DNA of 64,000 bases from Timema cristinae (taxonomy: Eukaryota > Arthropoda > Insecta > Phasmatodea > Timematidae): positions 15,716,228 to 15,780,227 of the forward strand of contig JBCFYV010000012.1 of NCBI GenBank assembly GCA_039000515.1, given 5' to 3'. The translations under genes and the position numbers were made by a program. The notes under the pieces are model-generated. The model was not told the DNA's origin, did not search any database, and saw only the letters and a program-made list of their open reading frames with translations. Shown in pieces: positions 1-11,235 of this stretch. Each line of letters opens with the position of its first letter. Within the stretch, counting starts at the first letter, position 1.

Positions 1-409
1 TTTGTAGTGAATAATATTTGGCAACAAACTAGTCATGAATTCTATCAGCCTTTAGGAGCCATTCAAATCACTGAAAAACTTATATTTTAGAATGGAAAAA
101 GGTTTTCTTTTGTAATAACATCTCAAACTACTTGTAAATTATGCGTCTAGAGTATTGACAAATGTGGTAAAGGGTAGTAGGGGGTCTATCACTTAAAAAT
201 AAGAAAACATATCTGAAGCAAACAAAATATTGATCTTATAAAAATTGCTCATGTCTTTAAATTTCTTAAAACAAATTGCCCACATTGACAAATTAAAGAA
301 AAAATTCCCTATTATAACAAAATTGAGTCATTTTACTTTGGTTTGACTTAAAACCACTACCGAAATGTGTCGAACATGGTTTTATCACTAAATAAAATAC
401 ATTGGGAGC
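1..409. other. AT-rich non-coding stretch
   Basis: No long open frame, RNA gene or repeat partner was recognised here. It abuts the outer edge of an old LTR and is probably host intron or intergenic DNA. Confidence 0.5.
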
Positions 410-995
410 TGCCCATCCACCCTTACCCATTATCTATATCAATCTATTAGGATACCCATCAAAGGGTGGGAGTTGTCAGGAAAGAGCATTTAAAAAAAAT
501 CAAACTCGTTGTGTTGATGGATTTATTGTAGAGTAAAATACATAATGTGATGTAGATAGTTAATTGGCAAATACAACCGAAGATATAGCCCAAATCAGTC
601 ATTCTGGCAAACAGTACTTGAACACTTCTCTATCAGTGAATTACTCCATCTTGTCCTGGACAATAATTACATAAGTCCCACCTCGATGGTCTTTGCAGTT
701 CCCTATCAACACCATCTTAACACTCTCCAAAAGCTCTCTGAAAAACCATTGTCTTTGTCCTCATTTTGCACTTACTCATAGCTTAAAAATGTTTTCATGC
801 TTAATAATGTTTTGATAAATATAATTTACTGGTATGTCACTACATTCAAGCAAAGCTGACTTTCAAAATATAAACTCTGTGTAAACTTATTTTGGATTGT
901 TGTTTACTATTTTACTTCAGTCAGCAACTCTCAGTATGCTCTGTTTTTCACAACACTCCACAAGAGTCGACCTCCATGTTACTGTGGTTATAGCA
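410..995 (-). repeat. 3' LTR of decayed Ty3/gypsy-like element
   Basis: This segment aligns directly with 4140-4715. Both hold the string ATCAAAGGGTGGGA, then CAAACTCGTTGTGTTGAT, then CATAATGTGATGTAGATAG, then CTATCAACACCATCTTAACAC, with many substitutions and small indels between copies. Two direct copies flanking minus-strand gag and integrase remnants are best read as LTRs, this one downstream in the coding direction. The edges are blurred, no clean TG..CA ends were fixed, and the heavy divergence implies an old insertion. Confidence 0.65.
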
Positions 996-1311
996 CGTAA
1001 CAATTATATGAAACTTTTCTAGCCCTCAGGGAGCTCTCACACTCTCGTAATGACTGAGGTCGCTGATCCAACACCTTAGGAAATATTATTACTTTCCGGG
1101 GCCCATGGAACCCCGAGGTCGTATATCTTGGAACTTTGGTAATACTGTGTTAGGACCTCTGCATACAAAGGGCTTCAACTGGGCAACATTCACTACTTGT
1201 TACCTATAAGGCAGTTGGATCCTGTGACCTTACTCACTATTTTTAAAATTTAATTTGATTAGGAATTTCTTAATCATATATTTTTTAAACAACATTGGTC
1301 AAATAAACTAA

Positions 1312-1513
1312 GGGCCAGTTTCATAGTCAAATTTAGTACGCCTCAAGTGCGGCGCTACACTAAGTACATGACGACACCTACCTTAGCCAGAATGGAATGG
1401 GCCAGTTTCTAATGCGAGAATGGCCCATTCCATTCGAGTTTAGGTAGGTGTCGTCATGTACTTAGTGTAGCGCCGCACTTGAGGTGTACTAAATTTGACT
1501 ATGAAACTGGCCC
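1312..1513. mobile_element. PIF/Harbinger-type foldback MITE, TAA target duplication
   Basis: A near-perfect inverted repeat has arms 1312-1404 and 1421-1513 around a 16-base loop. The ends read GGGCCAGTTTCATAGT and its complement, with TAA on each side. Three-base TWA duplications and GG..CC termini are characteristic of PIF/Harbinger MITEs. Very few mismatches (for example GTACGCCTC against GTACACCTC) mean it is much younger than the LTR element it interrupts. Confidence 0.85.
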
Positions 1514-2320
1514 TAAGTATCCTACTCTATAACACATTTCTTTGAGAGTTTTGTCATGCTTTGTAATATGTCTTAAAAAAGCTTTGTGACTATTTTTCCA
1601 TACCTTTTCCCAAATTTCTTGAATTTCTTCCAAATTTACTATCTGCTGATTAGTCACATCAGAGGTTAGCTTCCTCCTATCAAAGGGTGTTATTATCCTG
1701 CTCCCAGAAATGATTTCAAAGGGCGACAGCTTGGTACTAGTAGTATGCGTCTTGGAGTCGTAAGCTTCCACAACATATGAAAGTGTGAATTTCTATTTGC
1801 CAGCACTTTACTGAAGATCTGGTGAACTTTTTCAGTCCTGGTGTTTCCTTGGACTGTAATTTTCAACAGTTTATATAATTGGGGTAACAATTCTGACATG
1901 AAATTTGCCCCTTGGTTTGGCTATAACCCCAAATTTGTGTATCCACACTGAAAGTAAAGCTTCTATAATTGTATCTTTCTTCTGGTCTAGCCACCTAGAA
2001 AAACTGTCTAAAATATTTCAAATGTATCGATTCCTACTTGCTGATTTAGGTAGAGGTCCTACTATATTCATCCCTATTCTTTCAAAAGGCCGAGTTACTT
2101 CAAGTAATTATACTAATTTATCCTGGGTAATTCCTCTCAACATACTTTTATTATCACTTTCACATTTCAACACAAAAGTGTCAATATCTTCTCTGGAAGG
2201 CCACCAATATTTTTCAACTATTTTCAAGTTTGTTGACCTTCGTTCTGGATAACTTTCGAGGAGGAAATCATGATTTTTCTTAAGAATATATTCTATTCTT
2301 CTTTCGGGTACCACTATTCT
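1514..2320 (-). pseudogene. integrase remnant of Ty3/gypsy-like pol
   Basis: Three minus-strand frames give integrase pieces in order. About 2314-2108 encodes a stretch with KIVEKYWWPSREDIDTFV, resembling the region after the N-terminal zinc-binding histidines. About 1899-1750 carries NTRTEKVHQIFSKVLANR, like the core segment usually written NGQ.ER..R.L. About 1771-1514 has STKLSPFEIISGS, like the TG.SPFE motif after the catalytic core. Frames change between pieces and the MITE cuts the 3' end, so it is non-functional. Family is clear from motif order; clade is not. Confidence 0.7.
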
Positions 2321-2979
2321 TGGTCCTTGGTTCGTTTTCCTCTAAACAACTCCATCTCTCTTCTCAAACAGTGCTTGATCCTGCATTTTTGACATTCATC
2401 GTCTTGTTCTTGATCCTTTTGGAAATTATTGTCCTCTACTATAATAACAACTTTGACCTTCCAGGATAAAGAATCATAATTCCTGTGAGATACACCTCAC
2501 CAATGTTTTACAGTATAGTCATAACTGCTCATGAGTAATGTCCACCTTAACACACTATTGTTAGGATCCTTAATGTTAATTAACCGTGTCAATGATGTGT
2601 GATCAGGGATTATTACGAATGTGTGACCATACAAATAGTTATTAAGCCAGGTAACAGACCAAACCACACCTAATAACTGGAAAGTTACCTGTTAGGTATC
2701 TCCTTCTACCCCTAGCTCAACTCTTTTTTCACTGAGATTGTTTAGCTTACGCCCACTTACATCCACAATTCCAAATTCCGCCTGTTTTTTCACTACTAAA
2801 TAGATATCCTGGTTCTACTATCCACCAAAAATCGACACTCCTTACCTTCTTAGTTACACATCAAAACTAATTCATCGGTTGTGTTACTATTGTCCAGAAA
2901 GACTGAAGGAACTATTTTAAGCGGAGACCAACATTTGTGGCTTTGCTGGCCCCATCAGAGTTGGGGTAACCTAACCCTG

Positions 2980-3840
2980 TCTACTGGTTACCGCACATTG
3001 CCTCGCGAAGTATCCTGCCTTGCTACAGCTGAAGCACGGCTTCCCTGCAGCTTGCGGCAACTTTGGCGTCCCCTGGTGACTACGACAATCTTTAGCTAAA
3101 TGTTCTTTTTTGCTGCATATATAATACCTTTTCTCATAATTTACTGAAATTTTTTCCTTTAACTACCATTTTTACTGTGGTCGATTGTCGGTTTCTACTA
3201 AGCTGACTGCGGCTTCAATCCCCTCTTGGAAGTTCCTTGGTCTTACTAGACGTGTCATTCTGCCTACATTTCCCATAAGTCCATTAAGAAATGCATCCAA
3301 CACTCTTTGACCCACCTCATATTTAATTATTTGGTTCCCTGTGGCTTTGTTTCCTAACTTACTTACCTTATTATTGTCAACAAATTCCTCAATATTATTA
3401 TTTTCTTTTTGCTAAAGTCTAATTTTGGTCAATTCCTCCCTATAAAAACGACTTGTCTTTTTTTCTTAAAACAGCGTATTAAAGCATTTTTAGCTCCCCA
3501 AAATTACTAGCCTCAATGCACTCTGGGTCTGATACTACAAAATATAAAGCTTAATTTGCTAAACATAGCTTTATAACAGCTCTACACTCTTGATCTGTCC
3601 AATTTGAAATAGCGGCTGCTTGCTCCAATTTAGTAAAAAAAAAATCAAAATATTGTCTTCTGGCCTACCATAGAATAAAGGAATCGTTGTAATCAAGTTG
3701 AAATTTTTGACTTTGATTTCTAGCTGTACTTTGTCTCCGACATACTGTGCTGCTCTAGGGCTCATATATATATATATATTTTTTTTTTTAATATGATAAT
3801 TGCCTTGCCGATTGTTAAAAGGCAGTTTGAATGTCAATTT
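2980..3840 (-). pseudogene. gag remnant with two damaged CCHC zinc knuckles
   Basis: On the minus strand, about 3720-3620 encodes IPLFYGRPEDNILIFF, like the capsid-region motif of gypsy gag proteins. Downstream, about 3135-3010, lie two tandem zinc-knuckle units. The first reads YYICSKKEHLAKDC, where the first Cys of C-x2-C-x4-H-x4-C is Tyr. The second reads CFSCSKAGYFARQC, where the His is Tyr. Each damaged residue is one transition from the expected codon (TGY to TAY, CAY to TAY). Only the nucleic-acid-binding array is recognisable beyond the capsid motif. Confidence 0.7.
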
Positions 3841-4139
3841 TAGCCTCCATGACGTTGATATTAGTCATGTTAGTTGAGCAGAGGTCCTGCCTTAGTTAAT
3901 GCTGGTCTCTCAGATGCTCGTCTACTTGGTTCATCTGCTCGATGCTGGTCTCAGCTGAATGGCTGATGAAACATTACTTCCCTCATGATGGTATTAGTAT
4001 CTAGTCATGTCCTTGAGCTTTTAATGTCACCTATAGTCTCTTCACATCAAGTTCAACCAATATTAATGAGGGATTTTTCTTGAGTCCATGCTTCTCATAT
4101 TATTGTCGGTGAGTCATGGGTTGCTCGTTCCATCACTTC

Positions 4140-4715
4140 TGACACTACTATCGCTGCCCCCACCCATTATCTATGTGTCAATCTGGCAGGATAGCCAATC
4201 AAAGGGTGGGAATAGTTGAGAAGGAGCATTTAAAATAGTCAAACTCGTTGTGTTGATAGATTTGTTGTAGACTAAAGTACATAATGTGATGTAGATAGTT
4301 AATTAGTAAAATACTACAGAATTTATAGCCCAAGTTAGTAATTATAGCAAGCAATCCTTGAATATGTCAATATCGGTGAACTACGCCACCTCATTCTGGA
4401 CAAGAAATACATGAGTTCTATCGCCTATCAACACCATCTTAACACTCCAAAGGCTCTCCAAAAAACCAGTGCCTTTGTCCTTGTTTGGCACCTACTTATA
4501 GCTTAAAAAAATGTACCGATGCTTACCAATGATTCGCTAAATGTAATTTACTCACATGTCATTATACACAAGCAAAGTAGACTTTCAAAACCTAGGTTAT
4601 GTGTAAACTTATTGTGGACTGTTGTGAATAGCTTGGCTGACTCAGGCTTTCACTATTATGAGAGAACTGTCTCTCATGTAACATACCTATGTTCCAGTGT
4701 TACTAGACACTGACT
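4140..4715 (-). repeat. 5' LTR of decayed Ty3/gypsy-like element
   Basis: Direct partner of 410-995. It lies upstream of the minus-strand gag remnant, as a 5' LTR should. A primer-binding site should lie just left of it on the plus map; TGGAACGAGC on the minus strand near 4128 is a possible but unproven candidate. Confidence 0.6.
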
Positions 4716-5073
4716 AATGTGTCTTAACATATTGGCACCTTGATTTGCCAAGTTTTCAGCTGACTAGAGGAAGGTTTGGTTCACTTTTAGGCACATGGTA
4801 GATTTTTATACTATGTAGGCCTGTATTTAAAAAATCTTAGCACACTTCACACTCTTTCTAAGATAGTCAATGTTCTTCCTAGGCTTTGAGCAGTTGGGGA
4901 TCCACCCACCTGTTAATTTCTGTTGCCCTGCAATGATTTATTTTAAATTTTGCCTTAAACATACTTAATATATTTGTACTCACTTATAATAACCTCACTT
5001 TGAACTAATAAATGAACAGCTTGTAGCGTGCCTGCCCACTAGATCTAAATTAATTGTTGTACCTTGTAAAATC
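4716..5073. other. non-coding stretch, no feature seen
   Basis: AT-rich sequence between the LTR element and the next DNA-transposon remnant. Nothing recognised. Confidence 0.4.
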
Positions 5074-5464
5074 GGTGTCAACTAGGTCACGAAAGTCACA
5101 CAAAAAAACAACAAAAAAAACATGAAAGTCCCTGAAAAGTTTTGAATTTTCAATATTTTGGTCATAAAGTCACAATTTTTTTTTTATTATTTCCTGTGTA
5201 TCGTAACAACGTGAATGCTTCGAAAGTCACGCCACCCACCATCCATGATGCCATGCACTAGCCGCAAATTACCTGATTGTTTTTACCGTGATACCAAGGA
5301 CAAGATTAAAGTTCACCATCTGGTTAAATTTTAATGTTGCGTGTGAGTGCATTATGCCTGTATACGCATTATGAAATGTTCACCCGTTTATCTAAAGAAT
5401 TTTGTGGTCAAAAAAAGGTCACCAAAAAGTCACTAATTTTTGTTTCTTCAACTTGGTAGACACC
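5074..5464. mobile_element. short DNA-transposon remnant with GGTGTCTACC-type ends
   Basis: The left end GGTGTCAACTAGGTCACGAA and the right end, whose complement starts GGTGTCTACCAAGTTGAAGA, form imperfect terminal inverted repeats. Subterminal AAAGTCAC and GTGACTTT motifs recur. No coding capacity; no target duplication could be fixed. Confidence 0.55.
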
Positions 5465-5978
5465 TTAAAATATGTTTTGTTTGATTATTAAAATGCTGAT
5501 ATTTTATTATTTTATTTATTCCCTGTTCCCAATTATTCACAAAGAGGATATTGTGCAGCGGATGTATACTCTGATTTTGGTTGGAAGAACAGTATAGAAA
5601 ATTTAAACATATTTATTTTCAGAGAACATTGAAAACATTTTACTATATTATCTGTGTTATTCTTTAGGTGTTGATAATATCTATCAAAAGTGACAGCTGC
5701 AAATAGCATGACTTGATGTATGAATATATTAAAATTATTTTAGTAACTTTAGTAACTAACTTCTACTGTTCTTCCTACCAAAATCATACTATACATTGAA
5801 ATGTCAAGGTCATCAACTTAATAAACTGGTTTTGTTGATGAAAGGAAGTGAGTATGTGGCATAGATAAAAAAATATATAGAAAAGTGTCACTCTGTATGG
5901 ATTTTAGAACACAAATAGCTTAGTGCATGATTGTATCAGGTACACCTTAATGCGAACGTGAACATTATTATTATTTGT
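5465..5978. other. non-coding stretch, no feature seen
   Basis: AT-rich DNA without recognisable gene or repeat between two DNA-transposon remnants. Confidence 0.4.
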
Positions 5979-6694
5979 TAGGGCTGTGCTGATGCCGATA
6001 ACCGATCCCATTTATCGGCCGATATTGGCACAATCGACCAAGGATAGTTGATGTTTTGTCATGTGGATATTTTACACTGATAATTCAAAATCTAAATCTA
6101 TATTTTAAATTCTCAAGTCATGAAAATATAATTCATAGCTAAACCAAAATATTTAAATACAGTCTCTCTCATGTAAACACAAATTCTGTAATTCTGCGTT
6201 GGATATTTTATTTTATAATAAACAGTAAAACCAACATTCTAAACAAAATAAACCATTCAATCAATTTTATTTACCTTAAGGCTTATTTCAAATTATGAAA
6301 TACTTGATAAATATATTAGAAATAAAGATTTCCCCAAGTAACAAAGTTAAACACTATCAAAAACAATATTAGCTGAACCAGCATGATTTTATTTGTTGTA
6401 GATGTATATATAATTAAAAATACATCATATTATGGATATAAGTAACATAGTTATAATTGAATACAAGTTGTATAACAACCTATTATGAAATATTATCTAC
6501 ATCTTTCAGTACAAGCCGAGGTCCACGCATGCATTTTGCTTTCTATTTAAATAATTTTAATTTTATATTTGAGCTATTTATATTTTATATACTCCCTATT
6601 TCTTCCTTTAGCTGAATTAACTAAACAATGTAATATTGAGGGAAAAAAATTGACATGGGCAATATCTGTAAAAGGGCTTATCGGCCCAGCCCTA
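5979..6694. mobile_element. non-autonomous hAT element with 8-bp target duplication
   Basis: The left end TAGGGCTGTGCTGATGCC and the right end (complement TAGGGCTGGGCCGATAAG) are hAT-like inverted repeats rich in CCGATA. Flanking 8-mers are TTATTTGT (5971-5978) and TTATTTAT (6695-6702), 7 of 8 identical, matching the 8-bp duplication of hAT insertions. No transposase frame remains in the 716 bp. Confidence 0.75.
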
Positions 6695-6734
6695 TTATTT
6701 ATATTATTATTTCTTATGACAGGTCCAATCCTTT

Positions 6735-7690
6735 TGTCATTGAACTTATTCCGCCACTGTGCCCTGTCCTCTACCTCCTCCTCAATAGAATTTTCTTATT
6801 TCCTTCAAGTCTTCCAGTATTTAAATCCTCCTCCTTCCTAAGCTCCTCTTTACCTCAACCTGTCATTCTATGGTGTGCAGAAGACAGTTCCTCCTAAGAC
6901 TCTATCAGATCCCATTTATTTGAACCAAATAATCACATCCAAAATGGTTCTCTTCTCTTCCCATTCTCATTTGTCACCCTGTCTATGCACCCAATCTTCT
7001 CAAGTCTTTTCTGGCACTACATTTCAAATATCTCTAAGTATTTCTTTTCCATCTTCCTGGAAGTCCAAATGTCTGTTTCATATAATGCAATGCTTTAAAT
7101 GAAGCATTACATCAGTTTCTTCCTTAGTTCTAAACTCAACTTGCTGGTTAGCAGTACGCTCTTTTTGTTGAAAGCTTCCTTGGCCAAGGCAATCTTCTGC
7201 CTTATTTTGAAATCACATTTCTTTTGACTTCTCATTGTTGATCTCTATACCATATCTTCTCCCTATCTCAACCAGCCAGTCTGTAATTTCCTGCAACTTT
7301 TCTTTATTTTTTGCTAGCATTTCTAAATTATCTGCATATTTATTTTGTTGCTGAAGTCCTGCTATCTTGAAATTGTCATGTCCCTCTAGGGCCTTCCTGA
7401 TCAGCCACTTTCCATACAAGTTGAACAGACTTTGTGCCAAACAGTATCCCTCCCTCATTCCTCTTAATACCTTTAGCCAGTTGATGAAACCAATGTAAAC
7501 TTCTTCTTTGACTTCTAGCACTTTCTCTAAAATTATTTTCAGCATTCCCATGGCATCTCTGATTTATTTTCCTTTTTAAATGGGTCTTTTTCCATCACAC
7601 TTTCTATTTTCTGTTCCATTCACCTATTGGGTATTTTTGTCATGATCTTCCCCACATGAGAAATAAGGCTGATAATCCTGTGGTCACTGC
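6735..7690 (-). pseudogene. non-LTR retrotransposon RT remnant (LINE family C)
   Basis: Minus-strand reading gives RT motifs in order. About 7680-7610 has SDHRIISLISHVGKIMTK. About 7470-7430 has the REGYCLAQSLFNLYGKWL region (usually G.RQGC.LSP.LFNLY). About 7340-7310 has NKYADNLEMLAKN, where the catalytic YADD is YADN. About 7300-7220 has EKLQEITDWLVEIGRRYG. C-terminal remnants rich in R/K continue to about 6740. The damaged YADD and interrupted frames mark it as dead. The upstream endonuclease is absent. Confidence 0.75.
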
Positions 7691-7812
7691 AAGGACAGGG
7701 AAATGTGGAGAAAGTTAGTGAGGATGGATTAAATACAAAGCTGTGTTTTGCTATATTCACGGTTTCTTGCATACCCCGTAAGGGAATGGTGTGATTAAGT
7801 ATGTATGTATAT
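7690..7812 (+). mobile_element. 3' end fragment of LINE family A
   Basis: The string GTGGAGAAAGTTAGTGAGGA followed by GTTTCTTGCATACCC and an ATGT-rich tail recurs at 18905-19010 and 20800-20905, and in complement near 54185-54290. It is therefore the 3' terminal segment of one LINE family. Here only the terminus survives, head-to-head with LINE C. Confidence 0.7.
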
Positions 7813-8293
7813 GTATGTAAGTTTTAAAATTATACATTTATTCAACCCATGCTTGACTCAGATTGATATTTGGGAGCTTCATGAGAAACTTTCTCGATAT
7901 CGACTATAATCAAAAAACTTGATCTAACCAACCCTAACTTTCACACATTCATGTGTCAGATTATGTTATCAGCTGTCACTCTTGATAGTTATTATTAATA
8001 ATAAAATAATGGTAAAAATAAAGTAAAATAATTTTTTACTGTAAAGAAATATGTTCTTATTGTTTGGACGTTTATTCCTACCATAATAATACAATCTACT
8101 TGACCCTCACTAGAACCATAAGAACTTTGGTAACCTTTATTTGAACCAGAATAAATTAAGTTCAATATCTGACCACTCATATCATTGATATACCAAACAT
8201 TTTGCTGTAATCACAATGAGGTTCTTTATCAGATAATTAATTTGGTTCAACTTATTTCAAGCTGAGTCTCTAATCACAGTTTTTTCTCAACAG
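7813..8293. other. probable intron sequence upstream of first supported exon
   Basis: AT-rich DNA with no other recognised feature. It ends in a pyrimidine-rich acceptor TTTTTTCTCAACAG. Confidence 0.4.
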
Positions 8294-8368
8294 GTTTTGG
8301 CAAGTCGGGAAAGCTTGGTGGATAGCTTAGAAGAGTCTGAATCAGATGATGCTAATCTTATGTCACAG
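8294..8368 (+). CDS. internal coding exon 1 of unidentified host gene
   Basis: This is the first of four supported exons of a plus-strand gene. A TTTTTCTCAACAG acceptor precedes it and GTTAGT follows it. The 75 bases are open in phase 0 and encode 25 residues beginning VLASRESLVDSL and continuing with an acidic ESESDD patch. Phase 0 at both ends fits the next exon. The start codon and upstream exons are not in, or not recognisable in, this window. Composition suggests a flexible cytoplasmic or nuclear tail rather than a folded domain. I do not recognise the family. Confidence 0.6.
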
Positions 8369-9051
8369 GTTAGTACTTAATTTCATTTTGATTCTAAATT
8401 TGTATATTAATCATTCTTTCACTATCCTAAAGACTATTACAAATTTAAAATGTTCAGTCATTGTTCTAGAAGGATTGTTTTGAAGGAATTAGTGAAATGT
8501 TATACTTTATATTCATATCAATAACTTGTATATGTACCAATTAACTACTGAACTTAATCCATACTTAAGCGCCCCCCGCACCCTCTCACCTAATCCTTAT
8601 TTAGTAATAATTTTAAATAGGTTATATCGGTTGTAAAAATAAATAACTACTAGGAGAAACTGGCACCAGTGGACACACAGACTTATTGAACCGAGTGTAC
8701 TGGCAGTATTTTTTCTTAAATTTCCAAATGCAGACTTCCTCATCCCCACTCAGTGCGATTAATTACATCCAGCCCAGACAATGTAGTAAGTTGAAAAAAA
8801 AATTAAATAAATAACATAATTTGCTCGGTTCTCATCCGAGAAACCAGTGTTTGAATTTCATAAGCGTAAATGGGTACTTTTTACTAATTGAAGCCTGAAT
8901 AAGCAATAATGTATGTAGCAAAGAAAGGCGCTCAGATCAATCTTTCTACCTTCACGCTGGTTCTCAAATACCCCATACTCAGACTAAGTTAAAATAACAC
9001 ATCTGTTACAAAATAATACAAGAAATCAATTTTAAAATGTTTTGTGTACAG
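8369..9051. other. intron between the first two supported exons
   Basis: GTTAGT donor and TTTTGTGTACAG acceptor. The stretch near 8650-8815, ending in AAATTAAATAAATAA, may be a degraded retroposon, but no partner was found. Confidence 0.5.
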
Positions 9052-9204
9052 GAATTTCCTATAGACCTAGACGTGGATCCACTCACCTTGCCAGAAATCC
9101 ATGAGCACATGATCCGTAGTCCACCTCCTACGACTTGGCCAAAGTCTCCAAACTTTAAAGTTTTTCGTTTTCCTATGCAACAGAGTGACGACGAATCTAG
9201 TCAG
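9052..9204 (+). CDS. internal coding exon 2 of unidentified host gene
   Basis: A 153-base exon, 51 codons, phase 0 at both ends, acceptor TGTGTACAG and donor GTACGT. It encodes an acidic, proline-rich segment starting EFPIDLDVDPLTLPEIHEH, then IRSPPPTTWPKSPNF and FRFPMQQSDDESSQ. Codon use is mixed and less AT-rich than the flanks, and the splice sites are strong, so this is convincing coding sequence. No transmembrane segment or catalytic motif is visible. It could be the cytoplasmic tail of a channel or scaffold protein, but that is a guess. Confidence 0.7.
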
Positions 9205-11066
9205 GTACGTGAATGTTACCATGTATATATAAAAAAAAAAGTTGTATGTACATAAAGTACATTTGCATTATCTAATCTTTTCTCACCCTCTTCCCAGTGG
9301 AAAATATATGGCTTGAATAAAAAAAACTGGCCCAGGCCACAGGCTGGAAATGTAAATGGATGTAAAGTAAAGTTATGCTCACAAGAAAATAGTGAATCCA
9401 ATTATACTCTAACTAATGAATTTAAAATTATTTATTTTATTATATTTACAATATTTTGAAAACTCAATAAAACCTAAGTCCAAATGTAAACATACTAAAC
9501 CAACACGTTAGTCTACATTTTATGATTTTTGAGTTTTTTAGGAGAAATAATTTGCCTAAACAAGGTATGGTTATTAGGTTTCATCCCAGGTTATTACTTA
9601 CACCGAGTATTAAAAATGACAGTGTCATTTTTTACATCTTACATTCATATAAGGTCTAAGGCCTAAATCTAAAAACTTTATTATAGAAAAAAATAAGTTT
9701 TTATTTAGATAAGTACCAAAGGTTTTGGCAATATTTGGATTTGCTGTCAAATTAGCCTGAAAGGTTAGAATTATTTGTAGGCATATATAACTTTAGATTT
9801 AGAGAAGAAGAAAACTATAACATTTATTATTCTAAAACACCATCCCCCCCCCCCTATAAATTTTGATAAAAGCTTGTTAAAAAGATTAGCTGGGGTGTAT
9901 TTTATAATAACACGATTTAATAAAACTTAAAGGCCTTCATCAAAACATAACCTAACAGGCAGCAAGATTAACTAGTTGTAGAGTACATAAAGGTCTTATA
10001 ACTTGTAAAATAAAATATACGGGAGGCAACAAATACAATAGTAATACTTAAAATAATATATTCCTGTAAAGATGGTGGCCCAAGGTCTTATGTATTCTAA
10101 CTTATAAAAAGTGGGTATAAGCACTTTTCACTCTCCATACTTGCTCGCACAATTATTTTATTCTTAACTTTCATAAAATGTCAAATATTTGGTGTGCTAT
10201 ATTTATTGTAATTATAATTATGTACTTAAAAGATAAGCCTCTATTGAAATCAATATCCTTTAAGTCTACAAAATATATAAATTAAGCATAGCCCAAAAAT
10301 TTAAAACTGAACGTTTCTGGCTTATTTTTAGTTTGAAATATAACCTTGACATCACTTAGATTATCTCATTTAATACTAGTATCAGCTATGTTTTAGATTT
10401 AATATAAATAGAACTATGCATTATCATTAATACATAAAAGTGTTGTATTATAATCCCTACACTCACCATCTAAATACATTTAACATTAATAAAAATATGA
10501 TGTGCAAACTTTTACCTACTTAAGTAACGAGATTGATGACTTCCTACAGCAAACTCCTAGATCTCTCATTACATTTCTTGTTGGTGTACGATACCCGTCT
10601 ATTAAAAAATTGATCAAAAGAAGATCCGGAATTGCATTTTGCTCATAAAGAAATAGTAGAGTTGCTCACCACTTGCACGATAGTATTTAAAAGATCTGGA
10701 ATTCAGGGTTGAAAAAGATAAGGTGTAATGGGTGGACTGATAGAACTAGCTTAAAATAGGGGTAGGTAGTGTACTTTTGTAAGTGGGTAATGAGCTTTGA
10801 GTTCCTAATGCCACAGAGTAAGTAAGTAATTGTGGGTGTATGTCTTGAGCTCGCTTAATACTGAAGATGTAGCCAGAATAATATGTGCAATCAGCGCTAA
10901 GGAGAGGAAGAAGTTACAGAGTGAATTTGTATTCATAGAGGCACACATTGTAACACTTCTTGAAACCATCACCCAGCTTGTGTATCATGATTGATGATGA
11001 ATGATCTTTTTCAGACGTAGCATAAAATGCTTAATTTTCATAGTTTTGTGAGCATTTCCTCTACAG
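9205..11066. other. intron with no recognised gene
   Basis: 1.9 kb of AT-rich DNA following the GTACGT donor. It contains a C tract at 9844-9854. No LINE, SINE or transposase motifs were recognised. Confidence 0.45.
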
Positions 11067-11168
11067 GGGTGTTTGGCTAGACTGCCACTAAGCAGTGCTG
11101 GCATGGATTTAGAGAGTTGCGCGGTTGAACCATTGTTAGTTCCCACTCGCATGCAGGCACACCACTGA
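11067..11168 (+). CDS. candidate alternative terminal exon of the host gene
   Basis: After the acceptor CATTTCCTCTACAG, the sequence is open in phase 0, matching the phase at the end of the 9052-9204 exon. It encodes about 33 residues beginning GCLARLPLSSAGMDLE and ending at TGA (11166-11168). AATAAA lies about 45 bases downstream. Splicing from exon 2 to here would replace the C-terminus coded by the two downstream exons. There is no sequence proof of use; a chance open stretch is possible. Confidence 0.4.
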   Translation, partial: GCLARLPLSSAGMDLESCAVEPLLVPTRMQAHH

Positions 11169-11213
11169 GATGGACACTAGGTTATCAATAGTTGTATTGT
11201 GTCAAGTGTTTAT

Positions 11214-11219
11214 AATAAA
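11214..11219 (+). promoter_or_regulatory. candidate polyadenylation signal AATAAA
   Basis: AATAAA sits 45 bases after the stop of the candidate terminal exon, in TTTATAATAAAGGAG. The spacing is suitable for a short 3' UTR, though the hexamer is common by chance in AT-rich DNA. Confidence 0.35.
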
Positions 11220-11235
11220 GGAGTAAAATGACAGG

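Larger units (their letters stand above)
996..4139 (-). mobile_element. internal region of decayed Ty3/gypsy-like retrotransposon
   Basis: Read on the minus strand, gag remnants (about 3840-2990) precede integrase remnants (about 2320-1514), the gag-pol order of Ty3/gypsy elements. The 0.7 kb between them is too short for a full protease, RT and RNase H, so most of pol has been lost by internal deletion. Frames are broken by stops and shifts throughout. A foldback MITE (1312-1513) sits near the 3' end. No env-like gene was seen. Confidence 0.7.

Noticed and set aside
7213..7812. Second twin-priming inversion (minus RT next to plus LINE 3' end)
   Set aside because: RT wording (family C) differs from the family A 3' end, so it is two LINE families side by side, not one inverted copy.
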